Source of the DNA: a virus
Direction: 5' to 3' (one strand)
Length of the DNA stretch: 64,000 nt
IMG/VR virus record: IMGVR_UViG_3300025436_000002
Coordinates: 1 to 64,000 of that record
Shown: positions 50,375 through 59,679 of the stretch, piece by piece
How the letters are laid out: each line of letters begins with the position of its first letter
How positions within the stretch are numbered: position 1 is the first letter of the stretch
The notes under the pieces: model-generated
Database searches by the model: none
The model's input: only the letters and a program-made list of their open reading frames with translations
What the model was told of the DNA's origin: nothing
Translations under genes and position numbers: made by a program

Positions 50375-52453
50375 ATGGCTTTAAAATTAGATAGTTTATC
50401 ATTTAGCCAAGTACAGTTAAGTTTAACAAATTACTTCAACTCACAGACGGATAGTGGTAAGTGGAAAGATTTCTATGCCAGCTCAACAGGTAGCATATTT
50501 ATTAGACTTCTTTCTACGTTTGGGAGTTTCATAAGCTATTTAGTCACGGTGGCTAGAAGAGAAGTATATTTATCGTATGCACAGAATCGTACAAGTTTAA
50601 TAGGGATAGCACAGAACTTAGGATATTCAGTATCTAGGGGTAAAAATGAAGTAGTTCAGTTAGTAATAACTCCAAATATGACTGGACTAATTCCTGCATA
50701 TACAAGTATAGGTACTGTTAAGAACTATGAAATAGTCACGGTAGAAGGTACTCAACTTAACAAAGGGGTTTCTTCCACTATTAGCGTCTATCTCGGCAAC
50801 TTAATGAGCGAAAGTATTACAATAGATACAGAAGGATTAAAAATATTTAGATTTATATCTTCTAATGTCAGTGACTATGTGAGATTAAAATTAAATGATA
50901 TAGTTATTCCGTCATCCATAAACTCTAAAGACCTGTGGAATGACATGTATCTTACTATATCTAATCCATTAGGGGCAGTAGATGTAGCTTATATCCAAGA
51001 GGGTGTATATAAGTATAAACCTACCGACATCTTAACTCTGGAGTATATAGAATTATCAAATGTATCTTATAAAATAACCGATCTTATTATTGATAAGGGG
51101 ACTATAACCTCCGTAAATAAAGTACTATCTTACATAACTCCAGAACCTAATGACAGTATAAGAATAAAAGCACCTTTATGTCATGAAACTCAAGTTCTCG
51201 TAAGAGCTAGAAATGACTACTTAAAAGAATTCAAAAACTTAGGATATAACTTTTCAGATACAAATAGTAGGGATTTCACACCTGCCATAGTCGATCTTAG
51301 TTATGTAAGGAATGATTATACTATCATGACTTCATCCGAAGAAACTAGCATTGTGAGTCAACTAGATAACATGAGAGCCATGGGAGTTCCTATCCCTATA
51401 ATAAAGGAACCCGTCCATTTCAAGTTAGAGATAGACTTTGATATAAAAAGAAACTCAAATAGTATTGTGAATATTATAGATGTTGAAGCTGACGTGGCAA
51501 GTATTACTGAATCCTATGAAAAGACCATGAGACCTTCCATAGATTTAGAACTTCTTGAAAAGAATATAGATGATTTTTCATACGTTAAGAGAACTAGAAT
51601 AAGCGTACACGCTACCAATAGGATAAATAGCACAAAGTATAGGTTAGGAGATTTTATAGCTTCTCCTTTGTCAGGTAGTAAGGTGTACATGGCTTATGAT
51701 TTTATTAGAAACTCTGATACTTTAGAACCTTCTTGGGTGTATACTGATGGAAGTTTAATAGTAGATAATGGATTAGTGTGGCAGTGTATCCCGAGATACG
51801 GAAAAAATCCACCTACTTGGTATGCTTCGAGGAGTTATAAACTTGGGGATCTAGTTAGAAGTACTTCAATAGTTGATCCGTCTATAGAGTTTATGTTTGA
51901 ATGTATAGCTATTCAGAAATATTCAGGTACTATAATACCTAGTTTTACGACAGTACTCCAAGACTTTACTGAGGATAACGGATTGATATGGGTATGTAAG
52001 TCTAAGATAGCTAGTGGTTTAGCTTGGACTCCTAGCACTATGTATAATATTGGGGACTCTATATTAGAGGGAGAATTTTCCTATGAAGTAGTCGGATTTA
52101 GAGGAACCTCTTCTGGATCACTACCCGTATTTAAGGATATAGAATACTACGAATTAATCTGGGTAGACATTCCTAACTATACTTTTAGAATAGCTGGGGA
52201 TAAAACACAACATATATTAGTTAACGATACAATACAAGTTCAAGAGTCTACTGGAAATGATGGATATTATACAGTAGTCAGTTCTACCTTTTCGGGAGGA
52301 AATACTGACGTGGTAGTTAGTCAAGTTATTCCTTCAAGTGTTATAGATGGAAAACTCTACCTTGAAGATACATTAACTAGAGACGGAGATATTCTTTGGA
52401 AATATTTCGATGAGAATGAAGTCTTGTTCAATTATGGCTGGAATAATTTATAA
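50375..52453 (+). CDS. gp6 / gpJ-like baseplate wedge protein with sugar-binding-like modules
   Basis: 692 residues. The N-terminal 400 fit baseplate J-type wedge proteins (long helices then beta; QNRTSLIGIAQNLGYSVSRGK). From about 415 come three CBM5/12-like units with the pattern Y..GD.......Y.......G..P.......DNGL.W.C, common in phage tails. Residues 603-660 are another copy of the recurrent FRIAGD...NDGYYTVVSSTF domain. Late promoter upstream. Confidence 0.75.
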   Translation: MALKLDSLSFSQVQLSLTNYFNSQTDSGKWKDFYASSTGSIFIRLLSTFGSFISYLVTVARREVYLSYAQNRTSLIGIAQNLGYSVSRGKNEVVQLVITPNMTGLIPAYTSIGTVKNYEIVTVEGTQLNKGVSSTISVYLGNLMSESITIDTEGLKIFRFISSNVSDYVRLKLNDIVIPSSINSKDLWNDMYLTISNPLGAVDVAYIQEGVYKYKPTDILTLEYIELSNVSYKITDLIIDKGTITSVNKVLSYITPEPNDSIRIKAPLCHETQVLVRARNDYLKEFKNLGYNFSDTNSRDFTPAIVDLSYVRNDYTIMTSSEETSIVSQLDNMRAMGVPIPIIKEPVHFKLEIDFDIKRNSNSIVNIIDVEADVASITESYEKTMRPSIDLELLEKNIDDFSYVKRTRISVHATNRINSTKYRLGDFIASPLSGSKVYMAYDFIRNSDTLEPSWVYTDGSLIVDNGLVWQCIPRYGKNPPTWYASRSYKLGDLVRSTSIVDPSIEFMFECIAIQKYSGTIIPSFTTVLQDFTEDNGLIWVCKSKIASGLAWTPSTMYNIGDSILEGEFSYEVVGFRGTSSGSLPVFKDIEYYELIWVDIPNYTFRIAGDKTQHILVNDTIQVQESTGNDGYYTVVSSTFSGGNTDVVVSQVIPSSVIDGKLYLEDTLTRDGDILWKYFDENEVLFNYGWNNL

Positions 52454-52484
52454 AAATAAAGAATAATGTAATACTGTCTTAGAT

Positions 52485-52504
52485 TTTATATTATATTATA
52501 TGTA
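52485..52504 (+). promoter_or_regulatory. late promoter TTTATATTATATTATATGTA
   Basis: A long AT motif containing the late consensus, 29 nt before ATG 52533. Confidence 0.7.
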
Positions 52505-52532
52505 GGGTGTTAGAAGTAGTGGGATTTAGAGA

Positions 52533-53189
52533 ATGTTCAACCATTCAGTAAGACGTTGGATACCACAAAGTTTCTCGGAAAGAGAACTTGTAAAGCAGTT
52601 TGCGGATTCCGTAGACTGGCTTTTAAGTGTTGATTATCCGTACTCTGATAAAATGTCAGCTAGGTTTGACTCTGTTAAGAATAAATATAGAAGCATGCAA
52701 GATATTCCTTTAGAGGACGTATATGAAATAATAAGTGAATTCGGATATCAACACATGACGGAGATTCTAAACTCAGATGAGGACTCTATAAGAACTTTTC
52801 TAGGATTTCTAAACTTTATTCATATGAATAAAGGAACTAGAAAAGGTATGGAATTTGTATTTAGACTTCTAAATATGGATTATGAAGTATCTGAATGGTG
52901 GGAGCAGTCCCCTATGGGAGAACAACATACATTCAATATAGACCTATTAAGTTTTTCTCCCAATGATATAAGGGGTTTTGAAGTAATAAATAAGATAATA
53001 GATTTCACCAGGAACTATGTATACCCCATACTAAATAATTTAACAATACAATTCGTATTAGATGATCTTTTCTTAAACTGGGCTATAGTGAGTCAACAGG
53101 CTGTATATATAACACTACAACCAGATACAGATATTCCATCTACATTAATATGGAATGAGGGAAACTGGAATCAAAAAAATTGGGCTTAA
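52533..53189 (+). CDS. gpI-like baseplate/tail protein
   Basis: 218 residues. The stretch GTRKGMEFVFRLLNMDYEVSEWWEQS followed by HTFNIDLL is the pattern of P2 gpI-type tail proteins (GT...l..ll...G....v.EW.......p.tF.v.l). It lies between the J-like protein and the fibre, as gpI does in P2. It should link wedge to fibre. Confidence 0.75.
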   Translation: MFNHSVRRWIPQSFSERELVKQFADSVDWLLSVDYPYSDKMSARFDSVKNKYRSMQDIPLEDVYEIISEFGYQHMTEILNSDEDSIRTFLGFLNFIHMNKGTRKGMEFVFRLLNMDYEVSEWWEQSPMGEQHTFNIDLLSFSPNDIRGFEVINKIIDFTRNYVYPILNNLTIQFVLDDLFLNWAIVSQQAVYITLQPDTDIPSTLIWNEGNWNQKNWA

Positions 53190-53230
53190 TTACAGTAATT
53201 AATATAAGATAAAGTTGGAGGAATATAGAT

Positions 53231-56200
53231 ATGAGTAGGTATACACCCATACTCACCGAGTTAGGAAGTCAGTTAATTTTAGATAGTTTAGCAAACGGTA
53301 CCAATATAACATTGAAGTATTTTGCTTGGGGGGATAGTAACGGATTTCAGACTCCTCCTAATCCTATACAGACTGCCTTAAATCATGAAGTGTATAGAAA
53401 AGAAATAGACTATGTTTTTCTGGATCCAAACATGATTAACTGGTTAGATGTTCTAACTATAATTCCAAGTGACGTTGGGGGATTTACTGTAAGAGAAGTT
53501 GGGATATTTACTCAAGATGGTAGTCTGTTCGCAGTAGCGGAACACCCTGAATTTTATAAGTCAATACCTATCGATGGAACCACCATAGAATTTAAAGAAA
53601 AATTTATAATTAAGATAGGAAACCTTACAGAGGTAAATATAACCCTGAATCCTATGTCGACTCTGGATGCTACCAGCATAGGCAACGGTTCTGTAAGTAA
53701 TGAAGAGTTCCAGTGTCTTGACGGAGTAACTTCACCTATCCAACCCCAGTTAGACGGTAAAGTTAATAGAGTCGGAGATACCATGACTGGAAATTTAACC
53801 ATTCCAGAAGGTACTTTAAGTGGACATGCTGTGAATAAGGGACAATTAGACGCAAAAGTTGATAGAGCTGGAGATACCATGACTGGAAATTTAACTATTC
53901 CAGATGGTACTTTAAGCGGGCATGCTGTGAATCTAGGTCAATTGGGGAGTATACTTGAGGCAAAACTACCCCCAACTTTCTTGTCAGGATTAACATTATC
54001 TAATAGTAATTCTTCAGGAGCGACTGAGATAATAGCTGTAGGTACTACTTCTAATACAGCTTATAGATCCCTTGATAATGGAGCTACATGGGACCTCGGA
54101 GTTCCAATACCTACCGAAATAAGTAATTCAGCAGTAGATAGTATAACTCAGTTAATGAATGGGGACCTACTAGCTACTGGAAACGTCACACAGTTAATAT
54201 ATAGATCTACAGATAGGGGATACACTTGGACAAGTGGTACAAAAGTAGACCCTTCAGTAGTTATCTCATTAAGGGGAATTACTCAACTTACTAACGGGGA
54301 TGTACTAGCCACAGGATTCACATCTAATAAAGTGTACAGATCCATCGATAATGGAGTTACATGGGACCCTGGAGTTTTAGTAAGAACTGGGGCGGGTCTT
54401 CAGAATATAACTCAACTAGCTAACGGATACATACTCGCTACAGGGGATACAACTAAAAAAGTTTATACTTCTAAGGATAATGGAGTAACATGGGGTGACG
54501 GGGTACTAGTACCGAGTGCTACATCATTATCCAACATAGTTCAATCAAAAGACGGTCCTATCCTAGTTTTAGCGAGGAATGATCGTAAAATATATAAATC
54601 TACGGATGTGGGAAATCTAGGAACTACCTGGGATCCTGGAACTTCAATACCCGTACCTGTTGGTACTAGCTTACACGGGTTATGCAAAACAATAACTGGA
54701 GACATACTAGTCTCTGGAAATGGAAATAAAATATTTAGATCCCTATACCCTAGTAACGGAGCTGATTGGGATGCTGGAACTTTTATAGCGACTGGAGCTA
54801 GTGTTACAGGCTTAGTACAGGTAAGAACATCTGGAGATATATTAGCTACAGGATACCAATCTGACAGTATCCATAGATCAAGCGATCAAGGACTTAACTG
54901 GGATTCTGGCTCTTTAGTGGAATATGGATCAGGATTAGATAGCATGGTACAACTAGCCAGTAGTGAGCTACTTGTAACAGGTAATACTTCTAATAAAGTA
55001 TATAAATCCATCGATAAAGGAGATACATGGGACTCGGGAGTTCTCATAACAGATGCCTCTAGTATCGGGGATATTACTCAGTTAGTAAATGGAAGTATTC
55101 TAGTAACTGATAGAGTAACAGATAAAGTATATAAATCCATCGATAAAGGAGATACATGGGACTCAGGGGTTTTAATAGAAAATTTAATAGCCGTAACTCC
55201 AAACACGCAAGTTTCTGGATCGAATAGCTATAATTTTAGCATAAATGGAGATGTTACATCCCAAATACCAGACCACTCCACAGTTAAGATGCAAGGAGGT
55301 TCTGGAATAGAATATGTAGTGAGTGCTACTTATGATGGCATAAACGATATCACTAACATATTTAGAGATGATAGTCTCGAGATAGACCCTATTGATAGAG
55401 CCTTATATGCTGGAGGGACACTACTTAAAAAGTCTACAAGTAACTCTATTCGAGGAATACTCCAAACATCTAACGGAAGTATACTAGTTACTGGAGAAGA
55501 CTCAGGTAAAGTATACAAGTCGTTTGATAACGGGGCTACATGGGATATTGGAACTTTAATTGATTCTGGAGCAGGTATATGCGACATCATACAAACAGCT
55601 AATGGAAGTATAAGGGTACTCGGATATACTTCAAATAAAGTGTACACGTCTACAGACAACGGGAATACATGGGACTCTGGAGTTTTAGTGGCTAGTGGGG
55701 CAGGGCTTATAGGGATAATTCAGACAGATTATGGAGATTTAGTAGTTACAGGAGCATTATCTAAAAAAGTATATAGGTCTAGGAATAACGGACTCAACTG
55801 GAGTAGTGGAGTTTCTTCTTATGTAAATCCTCGCCCAATATCAGTTAATGTTTTAACCAACGGAGATGTAGCTGTATGTGGTTACAGTTCTGATAGGATA
55901 TACCTGTCTGAGGATAATGGATCCACTTGGGATAGTGGTTCTTTAGTATCCAATGGAACAGGACTAATGTCAGTTATTCAGTTAGCCAATGGAGACCTCC
56001 TTGCAACTAATGAAATGTCAAATAGGGTATTTAAGTCTACAGACTATGGAGTTACTTGGGATACTGGGATTGTAGTAGCTTCTGGATTCTTTTTAGACGG
56101 AATAATACAACTAAGCAATGGAAGTATACTAGCAGTAGCCCATAATAATGATAAGGTCTATAAGTCCATAGATAATGGAGCTACATGGAATACTGGAACT

Positions 56201-57424
56201 GTCATATCCACAGGAGCTGGAATACGTAATTTAGTTCAGTCAACAATTGGGATATCTTCGGGACGTATATTTGCTACGGGAGAGCATACTAACAAAGTAT
56301 ACATGTCTACAGATAATGGAGTAACATGGAATGGCGGTGGAGGTAGTGGAAATCCTTGGCTTACTGGGATATTAGTATCTGCTGGGGCAGGTATTTTTGG
56401 AATAACTGAGGATACTAACGGAAACTTGTTAGTTACGGGAAGTACTTCCCACAAAGTATACAAGTCCACCGACGATGGACTAACATGGAATGGAGGGAAT
56501 GTATCTCCATGGCAAACAGGAATTCTGATAGGGGATAGTGCTACGGGCATAACCCAAATAACAAATGGAGATATTCTAGTAGCTGGAAATTCTTCGAATA
56601 GGATATACAGGTCTACTAATGGTGGGGAGAGTTGGGACGCAGGGAGCTTCTCCTATGAGAATTTCAGCTTAGGTGATGTAATGCAACTATCCGTAGATTC
56701 TGGAGTAGGGATAGACATATCCGCAGGTAAAGCCAGATCTGATGATGACACGGCTAATATCGAATTTACAAGTTTATCTTCATCTTTTAAAACATTAGAT
56801 AGCCTTTTTATAGAAGGTACTGGGAATGGCGGATTGGATGAAGGGGTAAAAACAATAAACACTTGGTATCATGTATATGTTATCTCTAAACTAGACGGTA
56901 CTAGTGATATATTATTTTCTCAAAACGCAGTATCTCCCATAATGCCTACAGACTTTGTATACCAAAGAAGGGTTGGAAGTATTCTTACAGACTTATACGG
57001 TGGAATAGTAAAATTTCAACAGAGGGGGGACAAGTTTTATTACTTAAACCCTAGAACCGATTATTATTCAGGAACTCCTGGAACTCCTTCTGGATCTTGG
57101 ACACTTTTACCCCTAGGAACTCCATACGGAGTTCGTTGTGAAGCCCTCATGAACATTTCTATTGTAGGAGGAGCTCCTGGGAATGGATTAGAAGCTCTTA
57201 TATATGTAAAACCTACATTTATGAATACTCCGCAGCATTTTGTAGGAATATACCCAAGAGCAGACGGTGGAGGAGATTATGTAGGAAGTAGAGATAGTAG
57301 TGGTATTTCTATATTTACGGATACAGCATCTAGAATACATAGAAAAGAGACTACAGCTGGGCAAACTTGGGCTACTTTTGAATATGATACCTATGGTTGG
57401 ATTGATACTAGGGGAAAAAATTAA
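53231..57424 (+). CDS. large tail fibre with 18 Asp-box repeats
   Basis: 1397 residues. Residues 1-150 match the phage tail-collar N-terminal domain (TPILTELGSQLILDSLANGTNITLKYFAWGD; GGFTVREVGIFTQDG). Two 32-residue stalk repeats (GDTMTGNLTIPEGTLSGHAVN) follow at about 180-235. Then 18 Asp-box units (YKSIDNGATWD type, about 43 residues each) to about 1140, with a recurrent beta domain (665-730) inserted after unit 9. The C-terminal 250 residues hold a new tip domain. GGAGG before the ATG. Likely receptor-binding. Confidence 0.85.
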   Translation: MSRYTPILTELGSQLILDSLANGTNITLKYFAWGDSNGFQTPPNPIQTALNHEVYRKEIDYVFLDPNMINWLDVLTIIPSDVGGFTVREVGIFTQDGSLFAVAEHPEFYKSIPIDGTTIEFKEKFIIKIGNLTEVNITLNPMSTLDATSIGNGSVSNEEFQCLDGVTSPIQPQLDGKVNRVGDTMTGNLTIPEGTLSGHAVNKGQLDAKVDRAGDTMTGNLTIPDGTLSGHAVNLGQLGSILEAKLPPTFLSGLTLSNSNSSGATEIIAVGTTSNTAYRSLDNGATWDLGVPIPTEISNSAVDSITQLMNGDLLATGNVTQLIYRSTDRGYTWTSGTKVDPSVVISLRGITQLTNGDVLATGFTSNKVYRSIDNGVTWDPGVLVRTGAGLQNITQLANGYILATGDTTKKVYTSKDNGVTWGDGVLVPSATSLSNIVQSKDGPILVLARNDRKIYKSTDVGNLGTTWDPGTSIPVPVGTSLHGLCKTITGDILVSGNGNKIFRSLYPSNGADWDAGTFIATGASVTGLVQVRTSGDILATGYQSDSIHRSSDQGLNWDSGSLVEYGSGLDSMVQLASSELLVTGNTSNKVYKSIDKGDTWDSGVLITDASSIGDITQLVNGSILVTDRVTDKVYKSIDKGDTWDSGVLIENLIAVTPNTQVSGSNSYNFSINGDVTSQIPDHSTVKMQGGSGIEYVVSATYDGINDITNIFRDDSLEIDPIDRALYAGGTLLKKSTSNSIRGILQTSNGSILVTGEDSGKVYKSFDNGATWDIGTLIDSGAGICDIIQTANGSIRVLGYTSNKVYTSTDNGNTWDSGVLVASGAGLIGIIQTDYGDLVVTGALSKKVYRSRNNGLNWSSGVSSYVNPRPISVNVLTNGDVAVCGYSSDRIYLSEDNGSTWDSGSLVSNGTGLMSVIQLANGDLLATNEMSNRVFKSTDYGVTWDTGIVVASGFFLDGIIQLSNGSILAVAHNNDKVYKSIDNGATWNTGTVISTGAGIRNLVQSTIGISSGRIFATGEHTNKVYMSTDNGVTWNGGGGSGNPWLTGILVSAGAGIFGITEDTNGNLLVTGSTSHKVYKSTDDGLTWNGGNVSPWQTGILIGDSATGITQITNGDILVAGNSSNRIYRSTNGGESWDAGSFSYENFSLGDVMQLSVDSGVGIDISAGKARSDDDTANIEFTSLSSSFKTLDSLFIEGTGNGGLDEGVKTINTWYHVYVISKLDGTSDILFSQNAVSPIMPTDFVYQRRVGSILTDLYGGIVKFQQRGDKFYYLNPRTDYYSGTPGTPSGSWTLLPLGTPYGVRCEALMNISIVGGAPGNGLEALIYVKPTFMNTPQHFVGIYPRADGGGDYVGSRDSSGISIFTDTASRIHRKETTAGQTWATFEYDTYGWIDTRGKN
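53774..53950 (+). repeat. 96-bp stalk repeat (two copies)
   Basis: GGAGATACCATGACTGGAAA begins copies at 53774 and 53870. Each encodes the 32-residue fibre stalk unit. Copies differ mainly at silent positions. Confidence 0.85.
54993..55164 (+). repeat. 43-nt direct repeat in propeller region
   Basis: Identical 43-nt blocks at 54993-55035 and 55122-55164, 129 nt (43 codons, one repeat unit) apart. They mark a recent duplication of one Asp-box blade. Confidence 0.9.
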
Positions 57425-57442
57425 ATAGAGGAGAAAATATAT

Positions 57443-58081
57443 ATGAATGTTAATAGATCATGTCGAATACTTGACAAAAGAACTGGAGCTAACTATTTCG
57501 GAATGATAGATACTGAATTTGAAGGTTTAGATTTCTACCATTTAGTAGAGATTTCAAATAATGGTAAAAACTATGCCTTTAAGAACGGCATGATCGTAGA
57601 GAGTGTTTTAGACATGCCCGCAATAAGACAGCAAGGGATAGACTATCTAACAAAGAGGGTACTAGAACATAAGGCTGTAGAATTTATAATTCCTATAAAT
57701 ACAGCAGATAATAAAGTTATAAACATAGCTACTGATTTAAAGGATACTACCCTAGGTCAATGGCTTATTGTAAAGAATAAAATACCTAAAGACTTAAAAG
57801 ATGTAGATGGGAATGTTATAGCTACTAATGTAAGATATGTACAAGTGTTAAATAAAGATACACTTATGCAAGAGTTCGTACCATTAACAGAGGAAGAGAT
57901 ATTAAGACTTAATACATTCTTAACAAACTCGGTTGATGTGCTAACTTGTACTATAATAAACTTAACTAATTCAATACTGACAGCTCCAGATGAATTAGTA
58001 GCTAGGGTCTATAATATGACTGATGCAGAGAAAGAAGCACACATACTATATCTTATAGAAGTCAATACACCTACTTTTTAG
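57443..58081 (+). CDS. probable fibre-assembly or fibre-associated protein
   Basis: 212 residues, following the fibre gene after 18 nt with GAGGAG before its ATG. N-terminal CRILDKRTGANYFGMIDTEFEGLDFYHLVE, then a region with helical C-terminus (LTEEEILRLNTFLTNSVDVL). No family match. In many phages the gene after a fibre encodes its assembly chaperone or tip attachment protein; that is the suggested role. A strong terminator follows. Confidence 0.55.
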   Translation: MNVNRSCRILDKRTGANYFGMIDTEFEGLDFYHLVEISNNGKNYAFKNGMIVESVLDMPAIRQQGIDYLTKRVLEHKAVEFIIPINTADNKVINIATDLKDTTLGQWLIVKNKIPKDLKDVDGNVIATNVRYVQVLNKDTLMQEFVPLTEEEILRLNTFLTNSVDVLTCTIINLTNSILTAPDELVARVYNMTDAEKEAHILYLIEVNTPTF

Positions 58082-58105
58082 AACTTCCCTCCAACACCCT
58101 TCTTT

Positions 58106-58134
58106 GAGCTTCATGAAAATGAGGCTCTTTTTTT
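58106..58134 (+). terminator. terminator of the tail operon
   Basis: GAGCTTCAT and ATGAGGCTC pair over 9 bp (one G-T) around a GAAA loop, followed by T7. It is the end of the late region. Confidence 0.92.
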
Positions 58135-58146
58135 ATTGCAAGACTA

Positions 58147-58175
58147 TTGACTTTATAATAGACATGTGTTATAGT
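58147..58175 (+). promoter_or_regulatory. early promoter P1 of tandem set
   Basis: TTGACT, 17 nt, TATAGT with extended -10 TGT. Its transcript would meet a terminator about 55 nt downstream. Confidence 0.8.
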
Positions 58176-58181
58176 AATAAT

Positions 58182-58235
58182 GTGTTTCAAAAATTTGTCA
58201 TTTGTATCCTCCCTTAAATAAGGAGGATTTTTTTT
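58182..58235 (+). ncRNA. candidate short RNA from P1
   Basis: The expected transcript runs from about 58182 to the T8 tract ending 58235, about 54 nt, of which the last half is the terminator stem. No start codon with ribosome site lies inside. It could be a small RNA, an attenuator or a decoy. Confidence 0.45.
58206..58235 (+). terminator. terminator between P1 and P2
   Basis: ATCCTCCCTT and AAGGAGGAT pair over 9 bp with one bulged C and an AAAT loop, followed by T8. The stem contains AGGAGG, i.e. a mock ribosome site held in a hairpin. Confidence 0.88.
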
Positions 58236-58241
58236 ATCCTA

Positions 58242-58270
58242 TTGACATAGTAATTAATATATGCTATAAT
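58242..58270 (+). promoter_or_regulatory. early promoter P2 of tandem set
   Basis: TTGACA, 17 nt, TATAAT with extended -10 TGC; full consensus. Confidence 0.9.
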
Positions 58271-58276
58271 GATACT

Positions 58277-58349
58277 ATAGGTATTGACGAGTACTTTGTC
58301 TCCTAGTCAACTCTACTTACATAACTCTCTCCTGACGAGGGGAGTTTTT
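58277..58349 (+). ncRNA. candidate short RNA from P2
   Basis: The expected transcript from about 58277 to the T-run near 58349 is about 72 nt with no ribosome site. It ends in an imperfect AACTC...GAGTT terminator stem. A second possible small RNA or attenuated leader. Confidence 0.45.
58323..58349 (+). terminator. terminator between P2 and P3
   Basis: AACTCTCTCC and GGGGAGTT pair imperfectly around TGACGA with a T5 run. Weaker than the terminator at 58206, so partial read-through into the gene at 58419 is likely. Confidence 0.7.
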
Positions 58350-58358
58350 CTCTATATA

Positions 58359-58387
58359 TTGACTTTAAGGTTTAAGTATGATAATAT
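58359..58387 (+). promoter_or_regulatory. early promoter P3 of tandem set
   Basis: TTGACT, 17 nt, TAATAT preceded by TGA. The weakest -10 of the three; it directly serves the gene at 58419. Confidence 0.6.
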
Positions 58388-58418
58388 ATTGTTATGTCAC
58401 AGTAAAAGGAGTATAACT

Positions 58419-58772
58419 ATGTTTTTCCCAGAGATAATTTTAGAAGAGGAAGACATTCAATATCTGTTACAAGAAGATGTATTTCAAGGTAGACTGTTAG
58501 ATAAGGAGAGTGGAACTAGCTATTATAGATTAAATCCTAGAAAGTTTGATCGTCTTATAGATATAGTCTATGACAGTAATCTTTTTGGGGATTCTGATAA
58601 GAACATGATAGAGTTCAACTTAAGAACAGTTGTTAAAATATTCACGAGTATTATCCAAAGAAAGGATAGTCTCATGATAACTAATGCCATCCTGAGTTAC
58701 TATCTTATAAATAAGGAGAATGCCATGACTCTCATGACATATCTAAGGGGTGACTTAAAGGATGGGGAATAA
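58419..58772 (+). CDS. small early protein of unknown function
   Basis: 117 residues from ATG 58419 (AAAAGGAG upstream; the longer frame from 58284 runs through promoters and was rejected). Acidic N-terminus, helical, no family recognised. It overlaps the 5' nuclease gene by 11 nt and heads the replication operon, so a replication accessory role is likely but unproved. Confidence 0.65.
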   Translation: MFFPEIILEEEDIQYLLQEDVFQGRLLDKESGTSYYRLNPRKFDRLIDIVYDSNLFGDSDKNMIEFNLRTVVKIFTSIIQRKDSLMITNAILSYYLINKENAMTLMTYLRGDLKDGE

Positions 58773-59679
58773 AGATTTATTGATACTTATAGACTACTCT
58801 TGGCTACTGAATCGTTGTCATTGGGGGTATTCAAAACATCCGTCTTGTCATATTAACATAGAAGGTGAGAAAGTTTACATAGGTTCCATACTGGGACTAT
58901 CCTTATTTACTGAAAAAGTATCTAAGAAATATCCAGAAGCTAAGATAGTATTTATCATGGACGGAAAGTGTACTAAGAAAACATTAAACGAAGACTACAA
59001 AGCTGGGAGGGTTAAGAAGGAAGATGTCCATGTTAATGATAAGGAGATAATTAACATACTAAGTAACGTACCTAAAGTATATTTTGCTATCAATGATAAA
59101 CAGGAGGCTGATGATCTTATTGCAAGCATGGCATATAAATTTAAAGATACATTTAAGGAAGTTATCATACACTCAGGGGATTGTGATTTCTGGCAATTGA
59201 GTGATACTTTTACAGTATCGAAAGAGTATGAAAAAGGATTTAAGAAAATAAAACCTATAGATGTTTTAAATAAGTTTGGAGTTGATACCCAATCCCTACT
59301 AGCCTTTAGGGTACTGGATGGCGACTCATCTGACAATTTACCTAAACCCGTATCTAGGGTAAAAACTGAGTTTAAAGTAGAGATATCGGATAAATGGAAA
59401 GACGATTTGACTATTGATAACTTTACTGAAATAATGTATTCTTATAGAGGGACTCCAAATGAGAAGATAGCAGATAAGTATCTAGAAGCCATCGATACAG
59501 TAGAGACAAACTTATTGATTATGGATTTGAAAAAATATTCTAATCCAGAACTTCAGCTAAGTTATAACATGACTCGGATTAAAAATCCAGATAGATCTTT
59601 GATATCCTACTATAAGCTCTCACAGTTAGAAGGCTACATGTACGATTTAAGTAGAAAAAAGGAGACTAGTATTGGTTAA
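58762..59679 (+). CDS. 5'-3' nuclease (RNase H / FEN type)
   Basis: 305 residues. FEN-fold metal ligands are all visible: LILIDYSWL (Asp 11), FIMDGK (Asp 67), EADDLIASM (Glu 115, Asp 117, Asp 118), HSGDCDFWQL (Asp 140, 142) and LDGDSSDNLP (Asp 188, 191). Homologues such as T4 RNase H remove RNA primers and flaps from lagging-strand fragments. It is followed with overlap by the dNMP kinase gene. Length matches T4 rnh (305). Confidence 0.88.
   Translation: MGNKDLLILIDYSWLLNRCHWGYSKHPSCHINIEGEKVYIGSILGLSLFTEKVSKKYPEAKIVFIMDGKCTKKTLNEDYKAGRVKKEDVHVNDKEIINILSNVPKVYFAINDKQEADDLIASMAYKFKDTFKEVIIHSGDCDFWQLSDTFTVSKEYEKGFKKIKPIDVLNKFGVDTQSLLAFRVLDGDSSDNLPKPVSRVKTEFKVEISDKWKDDLTIDNFTEIMYSYRGTPNEKIADKYLEAIDTVETNLLIMDLKKYSNPELQLSYNMTRIKNPDRSLISYYKLSQLEGYMYDLSRKKETSIG

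Noticed and set aside
55330-56862. Several minus-strand frames in the fibre gene
   Set aside because: They arise from the periodic Asp-box repeats (ATGTAGTAC-type complement), with no initiation signals.
58284-58418. Longer N-terminus of the gene at 58419
   Set aside because: It would translate through a terminator hairpin and promoter P3. ATG 58419 has AAAAGGAG at proper spacing.
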